Assembly (NCBI GenBank): GCA_964504305.1
Contig: CAZDEB010000006.1
Span: 62,001 to 126,000 of the forward strand
Source: UBA11606 sp964504305
GTDB lineage: Bacteria; Actinomycetota; Acidimicrobiia; Acidimicrobiales; Aldehydirespiratoraceae
Reading direction: 5' to 3'
DNA: 64,000 nucleotides
Both the position numbers and the translations under genes were made by a program. Below, one piece after another: positions 34,558 to 43,469 of the stretch. Each line of letters opens with the position of its first letter. Position 1 is the stretch's first letter. Below the pieces are notes generated by a model. That model made no database searches. It saw only the letters and a list, made by a program, of their open reading frames with translations, and was not told the DNA's origin.

Positions 34558-36081
34558 ATGGATCAATCCCCATCCACCAATTCGCCCGACGAAGGTTCCC
34601 CCGCCTCGTCGAGCTGGCCCGCCGATGAGCGGTCCGTTGCAGCAGACAGCACCGGTGCTGACCTCCCCCTGGCAGCACCGACTCCGCTTCCCCCAGCGGA
34701 CACTGCAACGAACCGCCCGGCGGGCCCTAATTCGTTCCCGCAAGGAACGGTCGCCCCGGCTCCCACGCCGCCGCCTCCGCCCGGCTCAGCTGGCGTGATT
34801 CCCAGCGGGCTCGGGGCGACACCTCCTACTGCTCCGTGGCTGACCCCTCCAGTTGCGAGCAGTCCCCCTCGTCCGGCCAGTGATATCCCCTCCAGCCCGG
34901 CGGCCTTCGCGCCTCTGGGTCTGGCCGGACCCCCCACGACGTCGCCCGCATCCGTCGGTGCCGAACCAACGCCTCTCGGTTCGAGCAACGGTCGGTTGCG
35001 GGTGGCGGCAGGTGTCCTCGGCGGTATGGCTCTGAGCGCCGCGCTGGTTGGCGGTGGGTACGCCCTCGGCCAACAAGACGACGGCCCCGTCGCAACCACT
35101 CAAGTTCCGGTTGTCAATGCCAATACGCGTGGCGCATCCAATGCTTCGGATCAACCAGCCACGCCGATCCCCAACCCAGTCGCCGGCGACGATGCCGCCG
35201 AGCCAATAGCGGCGGTCGCGTCTGCGGTTTCGCCGTCGGTGGTGCTCATCGACACCGGGCTGGGCCAAGGTTCCGGCATTATCTGGGACGCCCAAGAGGG
35301 CTACATAGTCACCAATAACCACGTCACTTCCGACGCCGGAGCAGTCAGTGTCCTGCTTCACAACGGGGTTCAAGTTTCGGGCATCGTGGTCGGTGGCGAT
35401 CCGGCTCGCGATGTGGCTGTCATCAAGGTCGACCCCGAGGGGCTCAATCTTGTTCAAGCCGTTTTTGCTCCTACCTCCACCGTCGAGGTTGGTCAGTTGG
35501 CAGTGGCTATTGGTAGTCCGTTTGGTCTTGATCAATCGGTCACCGCGGGCATTGTGAGCGCTGTTAACCGCATCAACCCGTTCGGCGGATCCGACTCGGC
35601 CAACCCGGTGCCGGTTGCGATGATTCAAACCGACGCCCCGATCAATCCTGGTAACTCCGGTGGCGGTCTCGCCGACCGTCAGGGTCGCATCATCGGGATG
35701 AACACGTCGATTCGCACCGACGGCATTTCTTCTGACAACGCCGGCGTCGGGTTCGCGGTGCCGTCCGACACGATCGTGTTGATCGCCCAACGAATCGTCA
35801 ACGGCGAGTCGCTCGAGCTCGGCTTCCTCGGAATCTCCGGCGACACCCTCACCGATGGCACGCTGGGCGCTCTTGTCACCTCAGTGGTCGATGGCGCTCC
35901 CGCCGACGATGCCGGCTTCGAGGTCGGCGACCTGATCTTGTCGGTTGATGGTTCGGTCGTGTCGACCATGGAAGAGTTGTCGGCCGACTTCAAGTTCTTC
36001 CGCCCCGGCGACCACATCGAGATCGAGGTGTTGCGCGATGGGGCACGGGTAACGCTGGCCGTGGTGGTCGGTAGCAACTAA
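34558..36081 (+). CDS. HtrA/DegP-type membrane-anchored serine protease with PDZ domain
   Basis: The protein has 507 residues. A Pro/Ser/Ala-rich cytoplasmic segment (1-140) leads to one transmembrane helix (147-172), then a trypsin-like domain with His255 (TNNHV), Asp285 (ARDVAVIK) and Ser367 (PGNSGG), and a PDZ domain (about 415-500, GFLGISGD, DAGFEVGDLILSVDG). The architecture matches mycobacterial PepD/HtrA-like proteases that degrade or refold envelope proteins. It lies 71 bases after the histidine kinase, consistent with regulation by that system. Confidence 0.94.
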   Translation: MDQSPSTNSPDEGSPASSSWPADERSVAADSTGADLPLAAPTPLPPADTATNRPAGPNSFPQGTVAPAPTPPPPPGSAGVIPSGLGATPPTAPWLTPPVASSPPRPASDIPSSPAAFAPLGLAGPPTTSPASVGAEPTPLGSSNGRLRVAAGVLGGMALSAALVGGGYALGQQDDGPVATTQVPVVNANTRGASNASDQPATPIPNPVAGDDAAEPIAAVASAVSPSVVLIDTGLGQGSGIIWDAQEGYIVTNNHVTSDAGAVSVLLHNGVQVSGIVVGGDPARDVAVIKVDPEGLNLVQAVFAPTSTVEVGQLAVAIGSPFGLDQSVTAGIVSAVNRINPFGGSDSANPVPVAMIQTDAPINPGNSGGGLADRQGRIIGMNTSIRTDGISSDNAGVGFAVPSDTIVLIAQRIVNGESLELGFLGISGDTLTDGTLGALVTSVVDGAPADDAGFEVGDLILSVDGSVVSTMEELSADFKFFRPGDHIEIEVLRDGARVTLAVVVGSN

Positions 36082-36085
36082 CCGC

Positions 36086-36101
36086 CGGGTCTTCGGACCC
36101 G
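36086..36101 (+). terminator. Hairpin CGGGTC-TTCG-GACCCG after the HtrA-type gene
   Basis: A perfect 6-bp stem capped by a stable UUCG tetraloop lies 4 bases after the protease stop and 27 bases before ftsY. No U-tract follows, so it may be a weak terminator or an mRNA-stabilising hairpin. Confidence 0.5.
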
Positions 36102-36128
36102 CAGCGTCACCACTAGGATGCGGCCTTC

Positions 36129-37223
36129 ATGTTGTTTGCCGCTCTTATTGCCGTTGCCGCACTCGTCATTATCAGTGCGTCGTTTGTTGTTCTTCGCCGG
36201 GATCGCAATGCCGGCCTCACGATCGACACCCCCGATGTAGTCGATATAGCCGATGTTGTTCCCGAGGTGGCTTCGACCGCGCCGCCGAGCAGCGTCGACG
36301 GTCCTCGCCCGAGCTTTCGCGAGCGGCTGTCAATCGCCCGCTCGTCCCTGTCGGGCTTTCTTGGCTCGGTGTTTTCGGGCCGGGTCGACGACGGCACTTG
36401 GGAAGCGCTCGAAGAAGCTCTCATCCGAGCCGATATCGGCGTTGGCACCGCGACCGAGATCATGGAATCGGTCAAGGCTCAAGCCACCGATTCCGGTATC
36501 GAGGAGTCGAGCGAGTTGGCTGGCCTTGTCAAAGCCGAGCTGGTTTCTCGGCTCACCGGTTTCGACCGTTCGCTTTCGATGGACGTCGCGGCGGCCGGGG
36601 GCCAACCGGGCCCCGCGATTTGGTTGTTCGTCGGGGTTAACGGCGTAGGCAAAACCACGACCATCGGCAAGTTGGCGTCGCGGGAGTCAAACGACGGACG
36701 CAAAGTCCTGCTCGCCGCCGGCGATACCTTTCGTGCCGCGGCGGCCGAACAGCTCACCATGTGGGCCGAACGCAGTTCGGTCGACATTGTTCGGGGGGCC
36801 GAAGGAGCCGATCCGTCGTCGGTGGTGTTCGACGCCGTCGAGGCGGCCAACGCCCGCGGCGCCGAGTTGGTACTAGCCGACACCGCCGGACGGCTTCAGA
36901 CCAAGACCAACCTCATGGAGGAGCTGCGTAAGGTCCGCCGAGTCGCCGAAAAGGGCGCTGGCACCGTTACCGAGACACTCCTGGTCATCGATGCAACCAC
37001 CGGCCAAAACGGCATGAGCCAGGCCAAGCAGTTCGCCGAGGCCGTCGATGTCAGCGGGGTGGTTTTGACCAAACTCGACGGTTCGGCCAAGGGCGGAATC
37101 GTGGTGGCGATCCATTCCGAGCTGGGGGTGCCGGTGAAGCTGGTGGGCCTGGGCGAAGGCATCAACGATCTTGTCGAATTTGACGAGTCCGAGTTTGTCG
37201 ACGCTCTCTTTGGCGACGAATAG
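36129..37223 (+). CDS. ftsY: Signal recognition particle receptor FtsY
   Basis: The protein has 364 residues. An N-terminal hydrophobic helix (1-22) gives a membrane anchor, as in actinobacterial FtsY. The NG domain contains the P-loop GVNGVGKTTTIGKL (168-181), DTAGRLQTK and TKLDGSAKGG. FtsY receives Ffh-ribosome complexes at the membrane for cotranslational insertion. It lies about 1.3 kb upstream of ffh on the same strand, separated by two oppositely oriented genes. Confidence 0.96.
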   Translation: MLFAALIAVAALVIISASFVVLRRDRNAGLTIDTPDVVDIADVVPEVASTAPPSSVDGPRPSFRERLSIARSSLSGFLGSVFSGRVDDGTWEALEEALIRADIGVGTATEIMESVKAQATDSGIEESSELAGLVKAELVSRLTGFDRSLSMDVAAAGGQPGPAIWLFVGVNGVGKTTTIGKLASRESNDGRKVLLAAGDTFRAAAAEQLTMWAERSSVDIVRGAEGADPSSVVFDAVEAANARGAELVLADTAGRLQTKTNLMEELRKVRRVAEKGAGTVTETLLVIDATTGQNGMSQAKQFAEAVDVSGVVLTKLDGSAKGGIVVAIHSELGVPVKLVGLGEGINDLVEFDESEFVDALFGDE

Positions 37224-37244
37224 GTCTGGCGATATTCGGCTTTG

Positions 37245-37700
37245 CTAGCCGAGCGGGTCGTGGCCGCAGGCCACTACGGCGCTGCTGATACGACCGACCG
37301 CGTCGGCCACACGGACTTGGTCGGTTTGGGTTTGGGCTTTGGCCACAGCATCGGCGACGGACAACCCATCTCGCAAAGAGTTGTCGGTGAGCATGGTGAA
37401 GTCGAGCAGCCGGGCAAAATCGGGTTTCATCGTGGCTGCCGCGGTCGTCCGGGCGTCGCCCAGCGCCTGGAGCAAATTGGTCACGTCGCTCGCCGCGTCG
37501 TTGTTGTCGACTTGGCCGTCGAGGATCCCGCCCCACGTCGAGACCGGTTGCAGCGCTGCGCACCAAGCGACCGGGTCGACCGGTTCGTCGAGGCTCACCT
37601 CGGGTCCCGCTGATCCGTTCCCGCTCACCAGAAACGCCGCGACGATGAATCCAACGCCGAGAACGGCCACGATTGTCCATTGGCGCAACGACAGGTTCAT
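37245..37700 (-). CDS. Hypothetical signal-anchored protein
   Basis: The protein has 151 residues. A hydrophobic segment at 8-25 is followed by a soluble domain with two Cys (about 47 and 146) that could pair outside the cytoplasm. The helical core contains ASDVTNLLQALGDARTTAAATM. I do not recognise the family. The stop lies 21 bases from the convergent ftsY stop. The sulfotransferase-like gene ends 46 bases upstream on the same strand, so the two may be cotranscribed. Confidence 0.62.
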   Translation of the reverse strand: MNLSLRQWTIVAVLGVGFIVAAFLVSGNGSAGPEVSLDEPVDPVAWCAALQPVSTWGGILDGQVDNNDAASDVTNLLQALGDARTTAAATMKPDFARLLDFTMLTDNSLRDGLSVADAVAKAQTQTDQVRVADAVGRISSAVVACGHDPLG

Positions 37701-37746
37701 GGGTCAGACGGTAGTGGCCGACCTTGCCGGTGCGTCGGTGGAGTAC

Positions 37747-38460
37747 TCAGCGGCGTCGTACTCGTTTGGTCAGCTTGATTATTCCGGCCGCCAACCCGAC
37801 ACCGACCACCGGCGTGGCGCGGCTGATCACCCGAACTCGTCGGAACCGTTTGAGCATTCCTTCTCGATCGTTCGCATGAGGGAACGGGCCGCCGGGTTGC
37901 AGCACTCCGAGGAAGCTGCACAGCGGCGCCCACCCGTCGCTGGCCCGAAATACCAGCAGCCGGTCGGCTGGCACCGTGGCGATCACCTCGTCGGTCCAGG
38001 AGTTGAACCGTTCGATGGCGAAGCCGCGGTCCTCGAACCGGCCTTCAAAAAGTCCGTCCCAGATCAGGCGATCGGACATATTGATCCACCGGCCGGTCGA
38101 CGGAACGATTCTTTGCATCCAACGAGGCAGTAGCGCCGACCCTCTGTAGATGGTTTCGAGCGTCGACTCGTACCAACGGTCGGGGTCGCGCACGGTATGG
38201 ACGATTTTGGCTTCCGGGAACGCCTCGATCAGCTCTCGGTAGGCGACGCTGGCCGGGAAGTCGACCGCCGAGTTGTAGCCGTCGAAAAGGTCGTGCCAAT
38301 CGATGGGTTCTTTGTTGGCGTAATCGAGCCAGACCTTCACGTGGGCTGGCTGTTTGACGACTTCTTCCATGTGGTAGCAGGGGCCGAGTCCGAGTTCTTC
38401 TAACGCGTACTTGAGCGACAGCGTTCCGGTGCGGCCGAACCCCGATCCGATGACCTTCAT
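37747..38460 (-). CDS. Sulfotransferase-family protein (Sulfotransfer_4-like)
   Basis: The protein has 237 residues. The N-terminus VIGSGFGRTGTLSLKYALEEL is the 5'-phosphosulfate loop (PAPS-binding P-loop-like), and AKIVHTVRDPDRWYES is the 3'-phosphate-binding region with the conserved RDP. W..SFL near the C-terminus also fits, and a short hydrophobic patch precedes a basic RRR tail. The family moves sulfate from PAPS to hydroxyl groups, but many bacterial members have no known substrate. It diverges from ffh across 42 bases. Confidence 0.85.
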   Translation of the reverse strand: MKVIGSGFGRTGTLSLKYALEELGLGPCYHMEEVVKQPAHVKVWLDYANKEPIDWHDLFDGYNSAVDFPASVAYRELIEAFPEAKIVHTVRDPDRWYESTLETIYRGSALLPRWMQRIVPSTGRWINMSDRLIWDGLFEGRFEDRGFAIERFNSWTDEVIATVPADRLLVFRASDGWAPLCSFLGVLQPGGPFPHANDREGMLKRFRRVRVISRATPVVGVGLAAGIIKLTKRVRRR

Positions 38461-38502
38461 TTGGCGACCCTAGCGCTTTGCCGTTGATAGCCTGACCCGA
38501 CC

Positions 38503-39945
38503 ATGTTCGAGACTCTTTCCGATCGATTTGATGGCATCTTCAGTCGCCTCCGCGGCCGAGGAAAGCTTTCCGAAACCGATGTCGACGACGTCATGCGCGA
38601 GATTCGGTTGGCGCTGCTCGAGGCCGACGTCAACCTCGACGTGGTCAAGAACATCGTGGCCCGTATCCGCGAGCGCGCCGTTGGCGAAGAACTGTCCAAG
38701 GCGCTCAATCCTGCGCAGCAGATCGTCAAGATCGTTCTCGAAGAGCTGACCGCGAGCCTTGGCGGCGCGGCCATGAAGATCAGCTACGCGTCCAAGCCCC
38801 CCACCGTTGTTCTCATGGCTGGTTTGCAGGGTGCCGGCAAGACCACCAACACCGGCAAGCTGGCGGCCTGGTTCAAGAAGCAAGGCCGCAATCCGCTGCT
38901 GGTCGGGGCCGACCTTCAGCGTCCGGCCGCGGTCGAACAGCTCCGCACGCTTGGTTCGCAGGTGGGCGTGCCGGTGTTCAGCGAACCAACCGACCCGGTC
39001 GATGTTGCGGCCAAGGCCATTGCCGAAGCAAACCGGACCGGACGAGACGTTGTCATTGTCGACACGGCCGGTCGGCTCGCGATCGACGCCGAGCTCATGG
39101 CGCAGGTTCGCCAAATCTCCGACGCTGTCAACCCCGATTACACCTTCTTGGTGATCGACGCCATGACCGGTCAAGACGCCGTCACTACTGCTCGGTCGTT
39201 CAACGAAACGCTCGAACTCGACGGTGTGATCCTCACCAAGCTCGACGGCGATGCTCGCGGCGGTGCGGCGCTGTCGGTCAAGGAAGTAGTCGGTAAACCA
39301 ATAGCGTTTGCGTCCACCGGCGAAAAACTCGACGAGTTCGAAACTTTCTACCCCGACCGTCTCGCTAGTCGCATCCTTGGCATGGGCGACGTCGAAACGC
39401 TCATCGAAAAGGCCGAAGAAGCGTTCGAGAAAGAAGAGGCCGAGGTCGCCGCGGCCCGTCTGCTCGAGGGCACTTTCACGCTCGAAGACTTCCTGTCGCA
39501 GATGCAACAGATCAAAAAGATGGGCCCGATCGGCAACCTGATGGGGATGATGCCCGGGTTGCCCAAAGAGGCCCGTGATGTCGAAATCGACGACCGTCAA
39601 ATCAACCGGATCGAAGGCATCATCCATTCGATGACACCAGCCGAACGGCTCGATCCCGGCATCATCGATGGGTCGCGCCGTCAACGAATCGCGGCCGGTT
39701 CGGGCATGGCCGCCACCGATGTCAAGAATCTGCTCGATCAATTTTCGCAGATGCGAAAGATGATGAAACAGTTCGCTGGGTTCGGCCCCAAGAAGACCAA
39801 TCCCAAGAATCGCAAGGGCAAGAAGGGCAAGAAGGGTGGTCGTCACAAGGGCGGCCGGGTCACCGAAAAGGGACCAGCCAAAGTATCAAAAGCGCCTTTG
39901 TCGCTTCCAGGGTTGGAAACTGGTGACTTCCCCGGGTTGAATTAG
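38503..39945 (+). CDS. ffh: Signal recognition particle protein Ffh (SRP54)
   Basis: The protein has 480 residues. N domain 1-90, GTPase G domain with GLQGAGKTTNTGKLA, DTAGRLAID and TKLDGDARGG, then the Met-rich M domain (MQQIKKMGPIGNLMGMMPG) that binds signal peptides and 4.5S RNA. The C-terminus is unusually Lys/Gly-rich (KKTNPKNRKGKKGKKGGRHK). It is followed by rpsP after 68 bases, the usual ffh-rpsP linkage. Confidence 0.97.
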   Translation: MFETLSDRFDGIFSRLRGRGKLSETDVDDVMREIRLALLEADVNLDVVKNIVARIRERAVGEELSKALNPAQQIVKIVLEELTASLGGAAMKISYASKPPTVVLMAGLQGAGKTTNTGKLAAWFKKQGRNPLLVGADLQRPAAVEQLRTLGSQVGVPVFSEPTDPVDVAAKAIAEANRTGRDVVIVDTAGRLAIDAELMAQVRQISDAVNPDYTFLVIDAMTGQDAVTTARSFNETLELDGVILTKLDGDARGGAALSVKEVVGKPIAFASTGEKLDEFETFYPDRLASRILGMGDVETLIEKAEEAFEKEEAEVAAARLLEGTFTLEDFLSQMQQIKKMGPIGNLMGMMPGLPKEARDVEIDDRQINRIEGIIHSMTPAERLDPGIIDGSRRQRIAAGSGMAATDVKNLLDQFSQMRKMMKQFAGFGPKKTNPKNRKGKKGKKGGRHKGGRVTEKGPAKVSKAPLSLPGLETGDFPGLN

Positions 39946-40013
39946 ACGTTCGTTCGGCGTCTTTCGCCGCGCACCAACTCTCCAAACGATCACTTCAAAG
40001 AAATAGAGACTCC

Positions 40014-40391
40014 ATGGCCGTCAAGCTCCGCCTCATGCGGATGGGCAAGAAAAAGCAGCCCACCTACCGCGTCGTCGCCGCCGACTCCCGCTCGCCCCGC
40101 AACGGGCGTTTCATCGAAATCCTCGGCACTTACGAGCCGCGCCAAGACCCGTCGGTCATCAAGATCGACAACGAGCGGGCCGTGCACTGGCTCAAGGAGG
40201 GCGCTCAGCCCACCGAACGAGTCGAGAAGCTCCTCAAGATCTCTGGTGCCTGGACCGAGCACACCGGCGAAGCCGTCGATGCAGCCGTGCCGGAACGGGC
40301 CGCCAAGAAGTCGGCCAAAGCCATCGAGAAAGAGCGCGAGGCGGCCGAGGCCGCCGCGGCTCCCGCCGAAGAAGCCGGGGCCGACGCATGA
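40014..40391 (+). CDS. rpsP: 30S ribosomal protein S16
   Basis: The protein has 125 residues. MAVKLRLMRMGKKKQPTYR and VVAADSRSPRNGRFIEILG are the canonical S16 start. The core ends near residue 85, and the remainder is an Ala/Glu/Lys-rich tail, common in actinobacteria. It overlaps the KH-protein start by 4 bp and heads the rpsP-khpA-rimM-trmD-rplS operon. Confidence 0.97.
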   Translation: MAVKLRLMRMGKKKQPTYRVVAADSRSPRNGRFIEILGTYEPRQDPSVIKIDNERAVHWLKEGAQPTERVEKLLKISGAWTEHTGEAVDAAVPERAAKKSAKAIEKEREAAEAAAAPAEEAGADA

Positions 40392-40636
40392 GCTCCGATG
40401 CCGCAGTTTCGGTGTGTGAGTACGTGGTCAAGGAAATCGTCGACAACCCCGATTCGGTTTCGGTGGCCAAGAGCGACACCGACAAAGGCATCCGTCTCGA
40501 CGTCACTGTCGCCGACGGCGACATGGGTCGGGTCATCGGCAAACGTGGTCGGGTCGCCGGAGCAATTCGCACCGTCGTGCGCGCCGCGGGTATCGACGAT
40601 CAGCTCGGCTCGATCGAGGTCGAGTTCGTCGACTGA
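40388..40636 (+). CDS. khpA: KH-domain RNA-binding protein KhpA
   Basis: The protein has 82 residues and one KH domain with the GxxG loop GKRGRVAGAIRTVVRAA. It starts by ATGA overlap with rpsP. KhpA proteins bind RNA, often with KhpB, and influence cell division and ribosome assembly. Position between rpsP and rimM is the standard one. Confidence 0.94.
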   Translation: MSSDAAVSVCEYVVKEIVDNPDSVSVAKSDTDKGIRLDVTVADGDMGRVIGKRGRVAGAIRTVVRAAGIDDQLGSIEVEFVD

Positions 40637-40656
40637 GGCTTCGGTCTCGTCTGCAC

Positions 40657-41124
40657 ATGCTCGAGATCGGACGTATCACCCGCCCGCACGGTGTGCGCGG
40701 CGAGTGCGCGGTGGTCCTCACCTCTAATCGCACCGAACGCCTCGACCAGGGTTCGGTTTTGCAAACCCCGAACGGACCCATCGAGGTCCGTTCGTCGCGT
40801 CCGCACAAAGGTGGCTGGCTGGTGTGGTTCGTGGGTGTCGAAACTCGCGAGGCCGCCGACGAGTTGCGCAACACGGTTTTGTCGGCCGAACCAATCGAAG
40901 ACCCCGACGAGTTGTGGGTCCACGACCTGATCGGCGCGTTGGTTGTCGATCACGACGGTACCGAGCGCGGCAAGGTGGTTCGGGTGCTCGACAATCCGGC
41001 CTCCGACATCCTCGAACTCGACTCGGGTTCGCTGGTGCCGGTGCAGTTCATCGTCGACCACGTCCCCGGCCAACGCATCGACGTCGATACTCCCGACGGC
41101 CTTTTCGACCTCGACGATCAATGA
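40657..41124 (+). CDS. rimM: Ribosome maturation factor RimM
   Basis: The protein has 155 residues. It begins MLEIGRITRPHGVRGECAV, the diagnostic RimM start; the PRC-barrel half has ELWVHDLIGALVV and ILELDSGSLVPVQFI. RimM helps 30S assembly near S19. It lies between khpA and trmD. Confidence 0.95.
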   Translation: MLEIGRITRPHGVRGECAVVLTSNRTERLDQGSVLQTPNGPIEVRSSRPHKGGWLVWFVGVETREAADELRNTVLSAEPIEDPDELWVHDLIGALVVDHDGTERGKVVRVLDNPASDILELDSGSLVPVQFIVDHVPGQRIDVDTPDGLFDLDDQ

Positions 41125-41137
41125 TCGCCGGGTTGTG

Positions 41138-41914
41138 ATGAATTCCAGTTTGCGGATCGACGTCTTCTCGATTTTCCCCGACATGGTCGACCAGACCACC
41201 AACGAGTCGGTGATTGGGCGGGGTCGCCGCGACGGTCACCTCGACATCAGGGTCCACGATCTGCGGTCGGCCACGACCGACGTGCATCGCAGCGTCGACG
41301 ACGCCCCTTACGGCGGCGGCGCCGGCATGGTCATGATGCCCGAACCGGTTTTTGATGCCGTCGAAGCAGCTCAACCGCCCCGACCGTTGTTGTATTTGTC
41401 GCCAGCCGGGCGAACCTTCGATCAGGCCATGGCGCACGAGCTGGCCGAACTCGACGGGTTCTCGCTGTTGTGCGGCCGTTACGAAGGGATCGACGAACGG
41501 GTCCGCGATCATCTGATCGACGGCGAAGTCTCGGTCGGCGATTTTGTGCTGGCCGGTGGCGAAATCGCCGCGGCGCTGATCATCGAAGCGGTGGGCCGCC
41601 TTGTCCCAGGCGTGCTCGGCAATTCCGCCTCGACCGACGACGAGTCGTTCTCCGACGGTCTGCTCGAGTATCCGCACTACACCCGCCCGGCGGAGTTCCG
41701 AGGCTGGTCGGTGCCCGACGTTTTGAGGTCCGGCGATCATGCAAAGGTCGAGCGTTGGCGCCGCGCCCAGTCGCTGTGGCGCACAATTCAGGCCCGTCCC
41801 GACCTCATTGGCGCCCGCGGCGGGCTCGGCGCAGCCGATCGCCAGCTATTGGCCGAGTTCGATCTCTTTGTTGATGGCTCGTCAGAGGGTGGCGTCGGGG
41901 AGTCGTCCCTCTAG
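41138..41914 (+). CDS. trmD: tRNA (guanine-N1)-methyltransferase TrmD
   Basis: The protein has 258 residues from ATG 41138 (GTG 41135 is directly upstream). The SPOUT knot motifs are present: YGGGAGMVMMPEP, LSPAGRTFDQ, LLCGRYEGIDERV and GDFVLAGGE. The enzyme makes m1G37 in tRNAs that read CNN/CGG codons, preventing frameshifts. Longer frames upstream overlap rimM and are not needed. Confidence 0.96.
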   Translation: MNSSLRIDVFSIFPDMVDQTTNESVIGRGRRDGHLDIRVHDLRSATTDVHRSVDDAPYGGGAGMVMMPEPVFDAVEAAQPPRPLLYLSPAGRTFDQAMAHELAELDGFSLLCGRYEGIDERVRDHLIDGEVSVGDFVLAGGEIAAALIIEAVGRLVPGVLGNSASTDDESFSDGLLEYPHYTRPAEFRGWSVPDVLRSGDHAKVERWRRAQSLWRTIQARPDLIGARGGLGAADRQLLAEFDLFVDGSSEGGVGESSL

Positions 41915-41993
41915 GCTTGTTGCTCGGCTCGGGTCCCGTGACCCCGCCCAATACTCACCGAGTCTCACTCCTTAATTCGTACGGAGCGCAGCA

Positions 41994-42341
41994 ATGCAGC
42001 CCACCGATCTCATCGACAACCTCAACCTGCGTGACGACGTCCCCGACTTCGCACCCGGCGACACCCTCAAGGTGCACGTCAAGGTCATCGAAGGTAACCG
42101 TCAGCGCACCCAGGTGTTCGAAGGCGTAGTCATCCGCCGTCAGGGCGCCGGCATCCGCGAGACCTTCACTGTTCGCAAGCTCAGCTTCGGTGTCGGTGTC
42201 GAACGAACCTTCCCGCTGCACACCCCGATCCTCGAAAAGATCGAAGTTGGGGCCCGTGGCGATGTTCGTCGCGCCAAGCTCTACTACCTGCGCGACCGCA
42301 TCGGTAAGGCCGCCAAGGTCAAGGAAAAGCGCTACACCTGA
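41994..42341 (+). CDS. rplS: 50S ribosomal protein L19
   Basis: The protein has 115 residues. FAPGDTLKVHVKVIEGNRQRTQVFEGVVIRR-type core (here split for brevity: GDTLKVHVKV, FEGVVIRRQG) and RRAKLYYLRDR are standard L19. It closes the ribosomal operon; a GGGTC-CCGT-GACCC mini-hairpin lies in the 79-base gap before it. Confidence 0.97.
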   Translation: MQPTDLIDNLNLRDDVPDFAPGDTLKVHVKVIEGNRQRTQVFEGVVIRRQGAGIRETFTVRKLSFGVGVERTFPLHTPILEKIEVGARGDVRRAKLYYLRDRIGKAAKVKEKRYT

Positions 42342-42381
42342 CCCCCGGTCCTGTGTCATAGCGCCGCCGTATGGTCGGCCT

Positions 42382-42723
42382 ATGGACCGATCACGTGTTG
42401 CGCTAGGCCGATGGGGCGAACGTCGCGTCGCCCGTCACTACGAGTCGGCGGGCTACGTCGTGCTCGACCAAAACTGGCAGGTCCGCGGCGGCGAGCTCGA
42501 CCTGGTGCTTACCCGCAATGGCGAGATCGTTTTTTGCGAGGTCAAGACCCGTTCATCGAACCGGTTCGGCAGCGGTTTCGAAGCTGTTGATGCCCGCAAG
42601 CAACGGTTCTTGCGCCGTACCGCCATGTCTTGGCTCGACGTCAACGATCGGCGGGGTCGGCTGCGGTTCGATGTCGCGACGGTCGTTGGCCCCCAAGTCG
42701 AAGTGATCGAGGGGGCCTTCTAA
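42382..42723 (+). CDS. YraN/UPF0102 family nuclease-like protein
   Basis: The protein has 113 residues from ATG 42382. Conserved GRWGERRVARHYESAGY, GGELDLVL and FCEVKTRSS contain the E..D..EVK restriction-endonuclease-like signature. YraN genes normally precede comM and dprA; here about 2.9 kb of accessory genes separate them. Function is not established; a role in DNA processing during uptake is often proposed. It overlaps the opposite-strand small gene by 4 bp. Confidence 0.92.
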   Translation: MDRSRVALGRWGERRVARHYESAGYVVLDQNWQVRGGELDLVLTRNGEIVFCEVKTRSSNRFGSGFEAVDARKQRFLRRTAMSWLDVNDRRGRLRFDVATVVGPQVEVIEGAF

Positions 42724-42929
42724 CGTTTCGCGCCCCGACGTTTGCGGCCATCCCAACAGCCGCGGTGCCAGTGGCGACGCAAATCGGGAGCTTCAACCGG
42801 CACCACCGCGTAATGACCGGTGCCGGGGCTGATGTCGCGGTTGCAGTTGGGACACAGGTACGTTTTGGTGGCCTGATACGGCTGCAGAAACCGCACCTCA
42901 ACCTCGCCGAACGCTTCGGGATCGTGCAT
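42720..42929 (-). CDS. Small zinc-ribbon-like conserved actinobacterial protein
   Basis: This gene encodes 69 residues from ATG 42927-42929; a start at 42980 is possible but gives an unconserved-looking extension. FLQPYQATKTYLCPNCNRD, GTGHYAVVP and RHWHRGCW form a pattern I associate with small actinobacterial proteins annotated as ATP/GTP-binding. Two Cys plus later Cys and His could bind zinc. It ends in a basic RKRRGAKR. The role is unknown. Confidence 0.72.
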   Translation of the reverse strand: MHDPEAFGEVEVRFLQPYQATKTYLCPNCNRDISPGTGHYAVVPVEAPDLRRHWHRGCWDGRKRRGAKR

Positions 42930-43104
42930 CAGCCGAACCCGAAAACAACCCACAGCATCAATAACACGCTGGCCAAACAAGCCGCGCCGACAAACAAATA
43001 GTCGGTTGGCCGACGTCGATGCGGTCGGGTGGGGTCCATTCCCATCTCGCCAGTATCGTCGCTGTCAGCAATTCCCCCACCCTCGCGTCAGCGGGAGATT
43101 TCTT

Positions 43105-43452
43105 GTGACCCGGATCATCAGCCTCTTCATGGCTTGTCTCGCCCTTTTGGGGGCGTGTGCCGTTGCCGCCCCCGAAGTTCCGCTCGGCGCTGACGGCACC
43201 CCCGACGCCCAACTCGAACTCGGCCGCGACGTGTTTTCGCGCCGGTGCGTCAATTGCCACGGGTCCTCCGGCGGCGGCGGCACCGGCCCCAAACTCGCCG
43301 ACGGCGCCGTCGTCGAGAAGTATCCGGACCCCGCCGATCAACGCTCCGTGATCGCCGATGGCCGCAACGGCATGCCATCGTTCGTCGGAAGCCTGTCGAC
43401 CAACGAACTAGACGCCGTTGTGCGCTACACCCGCGAAGTGCTGAGTTCGTAA
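43105..43452 (+). CDS. c-type cytochrome lipoprotein
   Basis: The protein has 115 residues from GTG 43105, with GGGAG 8 bases upstream. A lipoprotein signal is present (LFMACLALLGAC, Cys18). The heme motif is CVNCH (48-52) and a likely distal ligand Met90 lies in RNGMPSF. Small single-heme cytochromes of this kind carry electrons at the outer face of the membrane. No oxidase or dehydrogenase gene is adjacent, so its partner is unknown. Its stop abuts a truncated RHS module. Confidence 0.86.
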   Translation: MTRIISLFMACLALLGACAVAAPEVPLGADGTPDAQLELGRDVFSRRCVNCHGSSGGGGTGPKLADGAVVEKYPDPADQRSVIADGRNGMPSFVGSLSTNELDAVVRYTREVLSS

Positions 43453-43469
43453 CTGCTGCCGATTGGGTT

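Noticed and set aside
39946..39970. AGACG...CGTCT stem after ffh as a terminator
   Set aside because: Only 5 bp with a 9-base loop; too weak to call.
43245..43469. RHS reading frame extended upstream through the cytochrome c gene
   Set aside because: The extension is the +1 shadow of the cytochrome (Arg/His-rich, no YD repeat); RHS similarity only starts after 43470.
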